Below, piece after piece: positions 45,196 through 54,185 of a stretch of 64,000 bases of DNA. Under the pieces are notes generated by a model. That model was given only the letters and a program-made list of their open reading frames with translations. It searched no databases and was not told the origin of the DNA. The DNA lies in NCBI RefSeq assembly GCF_001458255.1, contig NZ_CYSB01000009.1, positions 62,001 through 126,000 on the forward strand. Direction: 5' to 3'. Position 1 is the stretch's first letter, and every line of letters begins with the position of its first letter. Made by a program: the position numbers and the translations under genes. The DNA is from Thalassovita autumnalis (GTDB taxonomy: Bacteria > Pseudomonadota > Alphaproteobacteria > Rhodobacterales > Rhodobacteraceae).

Positions 45196-46575
45196 TTATT
45201 GGTTCCCTTCGGATTTTTCAGCCGCTTTGGCTGCGTCGCGTTTGGCTTTCTTGGCCAGCAGCATATCGTACAGCTTGCTGGCAAAGCCGGGTTTGTTTTC
45301 CTGACGGGCGCGGGCCACGGCCAGCGCATCGGCCTCGACGTCCTTGGTGATGACGGAGCCCGAGCCGGTCATCGCGCGGTTGCCGACCTTCACCGGGGCC
45401 ACCAGCATGGTGTTGGAGCCTATGAAGGCGTGGTTGCCAATCTCGGTCCGGTGTTTCAGCACGCCGTCATAGTTGCAGGTGATGGTGCCGGCGCCGATGT
45501 TGGTGGCCGCGCCTACGGTGGCATCGCCGATGTAACTCAGGTGATTGACCTTGGCGCCTTCGTCCAGCACGGCGTTTTTCACCTCAACAAAGTTGCCGAT
45601 ACGCACCTTCTCGGCCAATTCGGCACCGGGGCGCAGACGGGCGTAGGGGCCAACTTGGGCGCCTTGGCTGACGTGGCAGCCTTCCAGATGGGAGAAGGCG
45701 CGGATTTCTGCGCCGGATTCAATGGTGACACCCGGGCCGAAGACCACATTGGGTTCAATCACCGTGTCGCGGCCCACATAAGTATCATGCGCGAAAAAGA
45801 CGGTTTCGGGCGCTTGCAGGGTCACACCGTTTTCCAGCGCCTCAGCGCGGGCGCGGGCCTGAAACAGCGCCTCGGCCTCGGCCAGTTCTGCGCGGGCATT
45901 GACGCCCAGCGTTTCGGCGGGATCACAGGTCACAGCGGTGGCTGACAGACCACGCTCCTGCGCAATGGCCACGATATCGGGCAGGTAATATTCCCCCGCC
46001 GCGTTGTCGTTGCCCACCTGATCCAGCAGCTCAAACAGGACCTTGGCATCCGCTGCCACCAGACCGGAGTTGCACAGCGTGATCGCGCGCTCCGCCGCGC
46101 TGGCGTCTTTATATTCGACGATACGCTGCAGTTGGTCCCCTTCCATGATCAACCGGCCATAGCGGGCGGGATCTTCGGGTTCAAAGCCAAGGATAACCAC
46201 ATCATGTTTGGCGCGCGCCTCGGCCATACGTTCGATGGTTTCGGGTTGAATGAAGGGCGTGTCACCGTAGAGCACGATCACGTCACCTTCAAAATCGGCC
46301 AATGCGTCGCGGGCCATCAGCACCGCATGGCCGGTGCCTTTCTGCTCTTCCTGCAGCACCACCTCAGCGCGGTCGTCCCAGGCCTTGGCGGCCTTGCTGA
46401 CCAGTTCCGCGCCGTGACCGGCCACAACGACCAGTTTTTCAGGCTCCACCGCGGCACCGGATTTCATGGCGTGCACCAGCAAGGGTGCGCCTGCGATCTT
46501 GTGCAGAACCTTCGGCAGGTCCGAGTTCATGCGGGTGCCCATGCCTGCGGCCAAAATAACAAGTGCCGTGCTCAT
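45196..46575 (-). CDS. glmU: Bifunctional UDP-GlcNAc pyrophosphorylase / GlcN-1-P acetyltransferase
   Basis: GlmU performs the last two steps of UDP-GlcNAc synthesis. The 459-residue protein has the nucleotidyltransferase domain first (LAAGMGTRMNSDLPKVLH near residue 8, YGDTPFI near 100), with about 230 residues. A left-handed beta-helix of hexapeptide repeats follows, including IGNFVEVKNA, NHLSYIGDATVG, NIGAGTITCNYDG and HAFIGSNTMLVAPV. It ends with a Lys/Ala-rich helix. The ATG at 46575 has GAGGACAG upstream. It is the first gene of glmU-glmS-alkD and diverges from gph. Confidence 0.97.
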   Translation of the reverse strand: MSTALVILAAGMGTRMNSDLPKVLHKIAGAPLLVHAMKSGAAVEPEKLVVVAGHGAELVSKAAKAWDDRAEVVLQEEQKGTGHAVLMARDALADFEGDVIVLYGDTPFIQPETIERMAEARAKHDVVILGFEPEDPARYGRLIMEGDQLQRIVEYKDASAAERAITLCNSGLVAADAKVLFELLDQVGNDNAAGEYYLPDIVAIAQERGLSATAVTCDPAETLGVNARAELAEAEALFQARARAEALENGVTLQAPETVFFAHDTYVGRDTVIEPNVVFGPGVTIESGAEIRAFSHLEGCHVSQGAQVGPYARLRPGAELAEKVRIGNFVEVKNAVLDEGAKVNHLSYIGDATVGAATNIGAGTITCNYDGVLKHRTEIGNHAFIGSNTMLVAPVKVGNRAMTGSGSVITKDVEADALAVARARQENKPGFASKLYDMLLAKKAKRDAAKAAEKSEGNQ

Positions 46576-46742
46576 GCTGTCCTCATCCAATATTTCTTCT
46601 TTGTAATTGCCTTGATCAGGTTTTATCCGCTTGCACAAGTGGCGCAAGACCGGCTCTGGTCACTTGTGATTGCGCCCTGCAACATGACGGGGCGTTGCCT
46701 GCGCGGATATTCGCCAATTGGTATTAATTTGAGGGACCAGAA

Positions 46743-47429
46743 ATGAAAACGGTGATCTTTGATCTGGATGGCACTTTGGCGGACACCAGCGGCGATTTGA
46801 TTGCGGCGGCCAACAGCCGGTTCCGCGCCTTGGGTCATGGCGACCTGCTGGATCCGGTGGCAGATGCCGAAACCGCGTTTCATGGCGGGCGGGCGATGCT
46901 GAAGCTGGGGTTCAGCCGTGTGGGACTGGCCGATATCACCGCCGGGGTCGAAGCCAACTACCTGCCGTTTATTGAGGCTTACCGTGAAGCGATTGATGTG
47001 CACACCTCGCTTTATCCGGGCACCATGGCCGCTGTGGGGCGCTTGAAAACAGCCGGATATAAGGTGGGGATCTGCACCAACAAACCTGCCGCCTTGGCCG
47101 AGGAGCTGATGACCCGGCTGGGGGTGCGGGGCGAATTTGCTTCCCTCATCGGGGCCGATACATTGCCTGTGCGCAAACCCGATCCCGCCCCATTGGTGGA
47201 GGCGGTCAAACGCGCCGGCGGCGATCCGGCGCAATCTGTGCTGATCGGTGATACCGTGACGGACCGCAAAACCGCCGAGGCGCTGGGCGTGCCTTGTATT
47301 CTGGTCACCTTTGGTCCCGCAGGGCAGGGGGTTGAGGCGCTGAAACCGGAAGGTCTGATCGCCCATTATGATGCGTTGGACGCAGAGGTGGCGCGGCTGA
47401 TTGGCCTGCCGGATGTGGATGCCAATTGA
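46743..47429 (+). CDS. gph: Phosphoglycolate phosphatase-like HAD hydrolase
   Basis: This 228-residue HAD hydrolase of the Gph type should convert 2-phosphoglycolate to glycolate. The nucleophile motif VIFDLDGTLADT lies at the N-terminus, the Thr motif is in ICTNKPA near residue 102, the Lys motif in RKPDP near 143, and the acidic motif is GDTVTDRKTA near 168. The cap is the helical C1 type. It diverges from glmU and precedes a DegT aminotransferase gene by 31 bases. Related HAD phosphatases act on other small phosphates, so the substrate is likely but not certain. Confidence 0.88.
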   Translation: MKTVIFDLDGTLADTSGDLIAAANSRFRALGHGDLLDPVADAETAFHGGRAMLKLGFSRVGLADITAGVEANYLPFIEAYREAIDVHTSLYPGTMAAVGRLKTAGYKVGICTNKPAALAEELMTRLGVRGEFASLIGADTLPVRKPDPAPLVEAVKRAGGDPAQSVLIGDTVTDRKTAEALGVPCILVTFGPAGQGVEALKPEGLIAHYDALDAEVARLIGLPDVDAN

Positions 47430-47460
47430 CCTGATTTGATCAAACGGTCAGAACAGGATC

Positions 47461-48654
47461 ATGACTGAGAGATTTACCGGCACTTTCACCCAACAAGAAC
47501 CGATCCCAGAAGAGGCGATCGAGGCCGCCGTGGCTGTGATGCGCAGCGGGCGGCTGCACCGTTACAACGTGGCAGAGGGCGAAGTGGGGGAAGTCGCACT
47601 GCTGGAGCAGGAGTTTGCCGCCGCGATGGGCAGTTCCTATGCGCTAGCGTTGGCCTCAGGCGGCTATGCGCTTGGCTGCGCGCTGCGGGCGCTGGATGTG
47701 CAGTCGGGCGATAAGGTACTGACCAATGCCTTCACATTGGCCCCCGTGCCCGGCGCTATTGCTGCAGTTGGCGCGGTGCCGGTGTTTGTCGGCGTGACCG
47801 AGGATCTGGTGATCGACCTGGCGGATCTGGAGACTAAGGCGGATCAGGCTTCGGTCCTGATGCTGAGCCATATGCGCGGGCACCTCTGTGATATGGATCG
47901 GCTGATGGCGATCTGTAATGCCCATGACATTCAGGTCATTGAGGACTGCGCCCATACAATGGGCGCACGCTGGAACGGTCGGTTGAGCGGCACTGACGGG
48001 GTGATCGGCTGTTATTCGACACAGACCTATAAGCACATGAATTCGGGCGAGGGTGGATTTCTGATCACCGATGATCCGCAGGTCATGGCGCGCGCGGTGA
48101 TGCTGTCAGGGTCTTACATGCTTTATGATCGTCACCTTGCCGCCCCGGCGCCCGAGGTGTTTGAGGCGGTGAAATATGACACGCCCAATGTGTCTGGCCG
48201 GATGGACCATCTGCGCGCGGCGATCCTGCGGCCGCAGCTGCGCGATCTGGACCGACAGGTGGCGCGCTGGAACGAACGCTATGAGGTGGTTGAGGCCGGG
48301 CTGCGCGAAACGCCCGGGCTGACCGTGATCGAACGGCCTGAGGCGGAGCGCTATGTGGGATCCTCCATCCAGTTTCTGCTGCTGGATTGGCGGGAGGATC
48401 AGATCGATGCGGTGCTGAACCGCTGTTTGGCCCGCGGGGTCGAGTTGAAATGGTTCGGCGGCGCGGAACCCAGCGGGTTTACCAGCCGCTATGACAGCTG
48501 GCGCTATGTTGACGCTGCGCCAATGCCCGCCAGTGACCGGGTGCTGAAAGGCATCGTGGACATGCGGCTGCCGCTGACCTTTTCGCTGGAGGATTGCGCC
48601 CTGATTGCGCGGATCATCCGGGCTGAGGTGTCTGCCGTCTATCAAGCGGGCTGA
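47461..48654 (+). CDS. DegT/DnrJ/EryC1/StrS family aminotransferase
   Basis: This 397-residue PLP enzyme has the sugar aminotransferase fold: ALASGGYALGCALRAL near residue 64, TNAFTLAPVPGAI, and VIEDCAHTMGARWNG near 160. CYSTQTYKHMNSGEGGFLIT places the PLP Lys at about 191. Such enzymes aminate nucleotide-linked keto-sugars for surface glycans, but some act in other pathways. The gene follows gph closely. Its substrate is unknown. Tandem hairpins lie after its stop. Confidence 0.85.
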   Translation: MTERFTGTFTQQEPIPEEAIEAAVAVMRSGRLHRYNVAEGEVGEVALLEQEFAAAMGSSYALALASGGYALGCALRALDVQSGDKVLTNAFTLAPVPGAIAAVGAVPVFVGVTEDLVIDLADLETKADQASVLMLSHMRGHLCDMDRLMAICNAHDIQVIEDCAHTMGARWNGRLSGTDGVIGCYSTQTYKHMNSGEGGFLITDDPQVMARAVMLSGSYMLYDRHLAAPAPEVFEAVKYDTPNVSGRMDHLRAAILRPQLRDLDRQVARWNERYEVVEAGLRETPGLTVIERPEAERYVGSSIQFLLLDWREDQIDAVLNRCLARGVELKWFGGAEPSGFTSRYDSWRYVDAAPMPASDRVLKGIVDMRLPLTFSLEDCALIARIIRAEVSAVYQAG

Positions 48655-48692
48655 GGGGCGGGGCTAGCCGGGTGTTGCCCGCAGGTTTAGTT

Positions 48693-48723
48693 GGGGGCGT
48701 TGCCCCCTTGGCCTTTCGGCCAA
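48693..48723 (+). terminator. Tandem hairpins after the DegT gene
   Basis: GGGGGC-GTT-GCCCCC (48693-48707) is followed at once by TTGGCC-TTTC-GGCCAA (48708-48723), then TTCCCCC. The pair ends about 70 bases past the DegT stop. The T-run is weak, so a terminator is likely but not sure. Confidence 0.45.
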
Positions 48724-48794
48724 TTCCCCCAGAGTACTTATGAAACGTTGAAAGGACGTGGCGTCGGTTTGGCGCGTCGCGGAATTGCGCGCGC

Positions 48795-48838
48795 TTGACG
48801 CGACTCACTTTGTTCGGCATTTATTGAACAAGTGTTCA
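48795..48838 (+). promoter_or_regulatory. Promoter and operator of the leucine-degradation operon
   Basis: TTGACG (48795-48800) and CATTTA (48818-48823) are spaced by 17 bases as -35 and -10 elements. A palindrome TGAACA-AG-TGTTCA (48825-48838) overlaps the expected transcription start. An outer partial dyad, TTGTTC with GAACAA, adds to it. The placement fits a repressor such as the TetR or MerR proteins known to control liu genes. The regulator is not in the window. Confidence 0.6.
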
Positions 48839-48863
48839 TTAAATTCGATGGAGGAGCCGGCAC

Positions 48864-50027
48864 ATGTTCAATGCGGTGATGAATTTTGATCTGGGCGAAG
48901 ATGTAAACGCGCTGCGCGACATGGTGCACCGGTTTGCACAGGAACGGATCAAGCCGATGGCGGCTGAGATCGACGCGAAAAACGAATTTCCCAACGAGCT
49001 GTGGCAGGAAATGGGTGAGCTGGGCCTGTTGGGTGTCACCGTGCCCGAGGAATTTGGCGGCGCAGGCATGTCCTATCTGGCCCACACTGTTGTGGTGGAA
49101 GAGCTGGCGCGCGCTTCGGCCTCGGTTTCGCTGTCATACGGGGCGCATTCGAACCTCTGCGTGAACCAGATCAAGCTGAACGGAAGTGACGAGCAGCGCG
49201 CCAAATACCTGCCGCGGCTGACCTCAGGCGAACATGTCGGGGCGCTGGCCATGTCAGAGCCCTCGGCCGGGTCTGACGTTGTGTCGATGAAGCTCAAAGC
49301 GGAAAAGCGCAACGGCTACTATGTGCTGAACGGCAACAAATACTGGATCACCAACGGCCCGGACGCTGACACTCTGGTCGTTTATGCCAAGACCGATCCG
49401 GAAGGGGGATCCAAAGGGATCACCGCCTTTATCGTTGAAAAAGAGATGACCGGTTTCTCCACCAGCCCGCATTTTGACAAGCTGGGCATGCGCGGTTCCA
49501 ACACGGCTGAGCTGATCTTTGACAATGTCGAAGTGCCGTTTGAAAATGTACTGGGCGAAGAGGGCAAAGGCGTGCGCGTTCTGATGTCGGGCTTGGATTA
49601 CGAACGGGTGGTTCTGGCCGGCATCGGCACTGGCATCATGGCAGGCGCCATGGATGAGGTGATGCCCTATATGGTGGAGCGCAAACAGTTCGGTCAGTCG
49701 ATCGGGGACTTCCAACTGATGCAGGGCAAGATCGCCGATATGTACACCAAGATGAACTCGGCCCGGGCCTATGTCTATGAGGTGGCCAAAGCCTGTGACC
49801 GTGGTGAGGTGACCCGCCAGGACGCGGCGGCCTGCTGTCTCTATGCCTCAGAGGAAGCGATGAACGTTGCCCATCAGGCGGTGCAGGCCTTTGGTGGCGC
49901 GGGCTTCCTGGCGGATGCGCCGGTGGCGCGGATCTTCCGCGATGCAAAGCTGATGGAAATCGGTGCCGGCACCTCTGAGATCCGCCGCATGCTGGTGGGT
50001 CGCGAGTTGATGAGCGCGATGCGCTGA
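48864..50027 (+). CDS. ivd: Isovaleryl-CoA dehydrogenase
   Basis: This flavoenzyme oxidises isovaleryl-CoA to 3-methylcrotonyl-CoA in leucine breakdown. The 387 residues show the acyl-CoA dehydrogenase blocks [51 protein letters not shown] and [20 protein letters not shown]. The catalytic Glu is in [11 protein letters not shown] near residue 249, the position that distinguishes isovaleryl-CoA dehydrogenases from most other members. GGAGGAGCC precedes the ATG. It is the first gene of the ten-gene operon. Confidence 0.96.
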   Translation: MFNAVMNFDLGEDVNALRDMVHRFAQERIKPMAAEIDAKNEFPNELWQEMGELGLLGVTVPEEFGGAGMSYLAHTVVVEELARASASVSLSYGAHSNLCVNQIKLNGSDEQRAKYLPRLTSGEHVGALAMSEPSAGSDVVSMKLKAEKRNGYYVLNGNKYWITNGPDADTLVVYAKTDPEGGSKGITAFIVEKEMTGFSTSPHFDKLGMRGSNTAELIFDNVEVPFENVLGEEGKGVRVLMSGLDYERVVLAGIGTGIMAGAMDEVMPYMVERKQFGQSIGDFQLMQGKIADMYTKMNSARAYVYEVAKACDRGEVTRQDAAACCLYASEEAMNVAHQAVQAFGGAGFLADAPVARIFRDAKLMEIGAGTSEIRRMLVGRELMSAMR

Positions 50028-50029
50028 TC

Positions 50030-51595
50030 ATGTTGACGGCGGCGGACAGCTACGGCGCGTTGATCCGGGATTTCCAGTGGGAGATCCCGGCAGCGCTGAA
50101 CATGGCGGTGCAGGTCTGTGATGACTGGGCGGCGCGGGCCCCTGACCGGGTGGCGATCCGCGATGTCTCCAACGGGGCGGCCGAACACATCAGCTATGGC
50201 CGTCTGCGGCAGATGGCCGATGGGTTGGCCCATGCGCTGGTGGCGCGTGGGGTTTCCCGCGGGGATCGGGTGGGCATCCTGCGCACCCAATCTGCCTGGA
50301 CTGCTGCGGCGCATATCGCGTGCTGGAAGATCGGTGCGATCTCAATCCCGCTGTTCAAACTGTTCGGCGTTGAAGCGCTGATCACCCGGCTGGAAGATGC
50401 CGGTGTTGCCTTAGTCATTGCAGATGAAGAGGGCACCGAAGGCTTAAGCGAATGGCTGAAAGGTGCAGGCCGTCAGCAGCTGGTGCCGGAGGCTGAGACC
50501 TTTTCGACCGAGCCGTTTCAGACCGTTGACACCGGCCCCGAAGATCCCGCCGTTTTGATCTACACCTCGGGCACCACCGGCGCGCCGAAGGGTGCGCTGC
50601 ATGGCCACCGCGTTTTGATGGGCCATCTGCCCGGCGTTGAGATGAGCCATGATTTTCTGGGCCAAGAGGGTGATTGCCTCTGGACGCCTGCGGACTGGGC
50701 CTGGATCGGTGGGCTGTTTGACGTGCTGATGCCGGGGCTGGCGCTGGGCGTGCCGGTGGCGGCGGCCCGTATGGCCAAATTCACCCCCGACGAATGCCAG
50801 CGCATCATCGCCGAAGGCGGCGTGCGAAATATCTTTTTCCCCCCGACAGCGCTGCGTATGCTGAAAGCCGAAGGCGCAGTGATTGCAGGCCTGCGCACCG
50901 TTGCCAGCGGTGGCGAGCCGCTGGGCGCGGAAATGCTGGACTGGGGCCGGGCGGCCTTTGGCGTGGCGATTAACGAATTCTACGGTCAGACCGAATGCAA
51001 CATGGTGGCCTCCTCCGCCTCCAGCCTGTTTGAGGCGCGCCCCGGTTGCATCGGCAAACCTGCACCGGGGTTTAAGATCGGGGTTCTGGATGGCCAGGGC
51101 CAGCTGACAACGGGCGAGGGCGATGTGGCGATCAAACGCGGCGCGGCCTCGATGATGCTGGAATACTGGAACCGCCCCGAGGAGACGGCGGCGAAATTCC
51201 ATGGGGATTGGTTGATCACCGGCGATCGCGGCATCTGGGACGGTGACTTCCTGCGTTTTGTGGGCCGTGAGGATGATGTGATCACCTCCGCCGGTTACCG
51301 CATCGGGCCAAGCGAGATTGAGGATGGCTTGCTGAAACATCCCGCTGTTGCCACGGTGGGTGTGGTTGGCAAACCCGACGATCTGCGCACCGAGATTGTG
51401 AAGGCCTATGTGGTGGTTAAACCGGGCTATGAGGCTTCAGAGACGCTGGCGCGTGAGCTGCAGGATTTTGCCAAGGCCCGCATCGCCAAACACGCCTATC
51501 CGCGAGAGATTGGCTTTCTCGACGAACTGCCGATGACCGTCACCGGCAAGGTGATCCGCAAAGCGCTGAAAGCGCGCGCGGCGGGGGAGTTGTGA
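50030..51595 (+). CDS. AMP-forming acyl-CoA synthetase
   Basis: This 521-residue adenylate-forming enzyme has the P-loop LIYTSGTTGAPKG near residue 176, NEFYGQTECNMV near 320, HGDWLITGDRG near 388 and the hinge and C-terminal domain from GREDDVITSAGYRIGPSEIE. The catalytic Lys lies in VTGKVIRKALK at the end. It activates a short or branched acid, perhaps isovalerate or acetoacetate given its place between ivd and mccB. It starts two bases past the ivd stop, and its own stop overlaps the next start as ATGA. Closest general likeness is to acetyl/propionyl-type synthetases. Confidence 0.9.
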   Translation: MLTAADSYGALIRDFQWEIPAALNMAVQVCDDWAARAPDRVAIRDVSNGAAEHISYGRLRQMADGLAHALVARGVSRGDRVGILRTQSAWTAAAHIACWKIGAISIPLFKLFGVEALITRLEDAGVALVIADEEGTEGLSEWLKGAGRQQLVPEAETFSTEPFQTVDTGPEDPAVLIYTSGTTGAPKGALHGHRVLMGHLPGVEMSHDFLGQEGDCLWTPADWAWIGGLFDVLMPGLALGVPVAAARMAKFTPDECQRIIAEGGVRNIFFPPTALRMLKAEGAVIAGLRTVASGGEPLGAEMLDWGRAAFGVAINEFYGQTECNMVASSASSLFEARPGCIGKPAPGFKIGVLDGQGQLTTGEGDVAIKRGAASMMLEYWNRPEETAAKFHGDWLITGDRGIWDGDFLRFVGREDDVITSAGYRIGPSEIEDGLLKHPAVATVGVVGKPDDLRTEIVKAYVVVKPGYEASETLARELQDFAKARIAKHAYPREIGFLDELPMTVTGKVIRKALKARAAGEL

Positions 51596-52245
51596 TGAAG
51601 ACAGTGCGAAACATAGGGCGGCGCCCGATCCTGGGAGGGCATGTCGTGTCTTCGAAGGATCAAGGCACACCAACGCGCGCACCACTGGGTGAGATCATCA
51701 ATAGGCTGCAATGCGCCCTCCCATGGGAAGGGTCGGGCGCGGCCCGGCTGTTCCGGGCTATTGGCGTAGTGCTTAAGGGGGGTATTCTCTCAGCTGGCAT
51801 AGCGATCTCTTCTGCCGAAGCATTTGAAAACCAGATGGTCAATGAGAATGCGCGCGACTGTTTGGCCAATCTGGCCGGAAACGGGAAGACACTCGAAGAT
51901 TGCTTTCACCAAGTCCATGAAAACTGCGTCGAGCGTCACATGGATCGGGACACCTCCCCCCACCTCGGGAAGGCTCAGTTTGTCTGCCTTCTGGAAGAAG
52001 ACTTTGCATGGACGCGGCAAAAGATGGACTGGACGGGTCAGTACCTTGGTTTCCGGGAAACCGATGCGACGTTCGATGCGAAAACATACATCTCACAGCA
52101 GATTGAATTGGAAAACCAAGCATTCGAACGTTGCAAGTCGAAAGCCGAAGGTCCCTTCGGCGGATTTGCCGAGTGCCTGCTATCAAATACCAAATCTGAA
52201 CTTCGGGGCCTTTGGAGCCTCATTGAGGAATGGAGACCGCAATGA
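51592..52245 (+). CDS. Unknown protein with hydrophobic segment, inside leucine operon
   Basis: This 217-residue protein matches no family I can name. A hydrophobic stretch at about residues 54-77 ([22 protein letters not shown]) looks like a signal peptide or anchor. The following 140 residues contain six Cys, in [34 protein letters not shown] and ECLLSN, recalling small periplasmic Cys-rich proteins. A GTG at 51769 would place the signal peptide at the N-terminus, but the ATG at 51592 has GGGGGAG upstream and overlaps the previous stop (ATGA). Base composition is AT-richer than its neighbours. It overlaps mccB by ATGA. The operon frame suggests it is expressed. Confidence 0.65.
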   Translation: MMKTVRNIGRRPILGGHVVSSKDQGTPTRAPLGEIINRLQCALPWEGSGAARLFRAIGVVLKGGILSAGIAISSAEAFENQMVNENARDCLANLAGNGKTLEDCFHQVHENCVERHMDRDTSPHLGKAQFVCLLEEDFAWTRQKMDWTGQYLGFRETDATFDAKTYISQQIELENQAFERCKSKAEGPFGGFAECLLSNTKSELRGLWSLIEEWRPQ

Positions 52246-53846
52246 AACTGAAATCCCAAGCTTTGCCCTCCTCCGAAGGTTTCAAAGCCAATGTGAAAGC
52301 GCATAAAGAAGCGCTTGACGTGATCGAAGCAGCGGCAGAGGCCGCGCGTCTGGGCGGCGGTGAACGGTCCCGCGCCCGTCATGAAAGCCGGGGCAAGATG
52401 TTGCCGCGCCGCCGGGTGGCGAACCTGCTCGATCCCGGCTCGCCCTTCCTGGAAATCGGCGCAACGGCGGCTTTCAACATGTATGACAATGCTGCGCCTT
52501 CCGCTGGTGTGATCGCAGGTATCGGTCGGGTCAGCGGTGTCGACTGCATGATCGTCTGCAACGATGCCACCGTCAAAGGCGGCACCTATTTCCCGATGTC
52601 GGTGAAAAAACACCTGCGCGCCCAGGAAATTGCTGAACAGAACAATCTGCCCTGTATCTATCTGGTCGACAGTGGCGGCGCCAATCTGCCGCAGCAGGAT
52701 GAGGTGTTCCCGGACCGCGACCACTTTGGCCGGATCTTCTACAATCAGGCCAATATGTCGGCCAAAGGCATCCCGCAGATCGCGGTTGTCATGGGCTCCT
52801 GCACCGCAGGCGGCGCCTATGTGCCGGCGATGTCGGATGTCACCATCATCGTGAAGGAACAGGGCACCATCTTCCTGGCGGGCCCCCCCCTGGTGAAAGC
52901 CGCAACTGGTGAGGTTGTGAGTGCCGAAGATCTGGGCGGCGGCGATGTGCACACGCGCCTTTCGGGCGTGGCGGATTATCTAGCCGAGGATGACGCCCAC
53001 GCGCTGGCGCTGGCGCGCCGCTCTGTCAGCCATCTGAACCGCCGTCGTCCGGCCACGGTGGAGTGGGCGACACCGGAAGAGCCCGCCTATGATCCGGATG
53101 AGATCTTTGGCGTTGTCCCCGGCGATCTGCGCACGCCCTATGACATTCGCGAGGTGATTGCCCGCACCGTTGACGGGTCGCGTTTTGATGAGTTCAAGCC
53201 GCGCTTCGGCGAAACGCTGGTCACCGGCTTTGCCCATGTCAAAGGCTGCCCCGTCGGCATCATCGCCAATAACGGCGTGCTGTTCTCTGAGGCGGCACAA
53301 AAAGGCGCGCATTTTGTGGAACTTTGCAGCCAGCGCAAAATCCCGCTGGTCTTCTTGCAGAACATCACCGGCTTCATGGTGGGGCGTAAATATGAAAACG
53401 AAGGCATCGCTCGGCATGGCGCCAAAATGGTGACTGCCGTGGCCTCCACCAAAGTGCCGAAAATCACCATGCTGGTGGGCGGCTCCTTCGGGGCAGGCAA
53501 CTACGGCATGGCAGGTCGCGCTTATTCCCCGCGGTTCCTGTGGACCTGGCCGAACTCGCGCATCTCGGTGATGGGCGGCGAACAGGCGGCGGGCGTGCTG
53601 GCGACGGTGAAACGTGACGGTATCGAACGGCAGGGCGGCACTTGGTCGGCTGAGGAAGAGGCTGCGTTCAAACAGCCCACCATCGATATGTTCGAAGAAC
53701 AAAGCCACCCGCTCTACGCTTCGGCGCGCCTTTGGGATGACGGCGTGATCGACCCGCGCAAAACCCGCGAAGTTCTGGCGCTTAGCCTGTCGGCATCATT
53801 GAACGCGCCGATTGAGGAGACACGTTTCGGCGTGTTCCGGATGTAA
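52242..53846 (+). CDS. mccB: 3-methylcrotonyl-CoA carboxylase beta subunit
   Basis: MccB is the carboxyltransferase half of methylcrotonyl-CoA carboxylase, which converts 3-methylcrotonyl-CoA to 3-methylglutaconyl-CoA. The 534 residues show the crotonase-like domain pair: [61 protein letters not shown]-type block, [16 protein letters not shown], and in the second half [20 protein letters not shown]. The ATG at 52242 overlaps the previous stop and has GGAGACC upstream; an in-frame start at 52230 is less well placed. It works with mccA downstream. Confidence 0.97.
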   Translation: MKLKSQALPSSEGFKANVKAHKEALDVIEAAAEAARLGGGERSRARHESRGKMLPRRRVANLLDPGSPFLEIGATAAFNMYDNAAPSAGVIAGIGRVSGVDCMIVCNDATVKGGTYFPMSVKKHLRAQEIAEQNNLPCIYLVDSGGANLPQQDEVFPDRDHFGRIFYNQANMSAKGIPQIAVVMGSCTAGGAYVPAMSDVTIIVKEQGTIFLAGPPLVKAATGEVVSAEDLGGGDVHTRLSGVADYLAEDDAHALALARRSVSHLNRRRPATVEWATPEEPAYDPDEIFGVVPGDLRTPYDIREVIARTVDGSRFDEFKPRFGETLVTGFAHVKGCPVGIIANNGVLFSEAAQKGAHFVELCSQRKIPLVFLQNITGFMVGRKYENEGIARHGAKMVTAVASTKVPKITMLVGGSFGAGNYGMAGRAYSPRFLWTWPNSRISVMGGEQAAGVLATVKRDGIERQGGTWSAEEEAAFKQPTIDMFEEQSHPLYASARLWDDGVIDPRKTREVLALSLSASLNAPIEETRFGVFRM

Positions 53847-54184
53847 TGGCAGCGTTTTGTTGTGCACTCGAGGATGTATGCCTGACAGAGGATTTTTTAG
53901 CTTCTTTCCACGAATATGTGGGCAGTGCGGCTTCGCTGGAGCGCCGGCAGTGCAAAGTCTGTGGAGCCATGTGGCTAACGGATTCCGAGACGCACGAGTT
54001 GAGGTTGGCTTTCAGAGAGGCCGCGCTTGATGGCGATTTAACCTTGGCTATCGAAACCGCACGAAGAGAATTCCTCGAAGAGAACAAAGACCAAATCGGC
54101 AAGACGTGTATTTGGAAAGACTGTTCTGAAAGAGCCATGTTGGGCATGGCGTTATGCAACACACATGCCGCTGGAAGGAAGTAA
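53846..54184 (+). CDS. Unknown Cys-rich small protein between mccB and mccA
   Basis: This 112-residue protein is unrecognised. Its Cys and His positions, C36-x2-C39 and C88-x4-C93 with C104-x2-H107, suggest a zinc-ribbon-like or other metal-binding fold. The central part (residues 45-83) is an acidic amphipathic helix. The start overlaps the mccB stop as TAATG, and its stop is one base before the mccA ATG, where GGAAG forms the ribosome-binding site. The sequence is AT-richer than the flanking carboxylase genes. Seamless coupling supports a real gene. Its role with the carboxylase, if any, is unknown. Confidence 0.65.
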   Translation: MAAFCCALEDVCLTEDFLASFHEYVGSAASLERRQCKVCGAMWLTDSETHELRLAFREAALDGDLTLAIETARREFLEENKDQIGKTCIWKDCSERAMLGMALCNTHAAGRK

Positions 54185-54185
54185 A

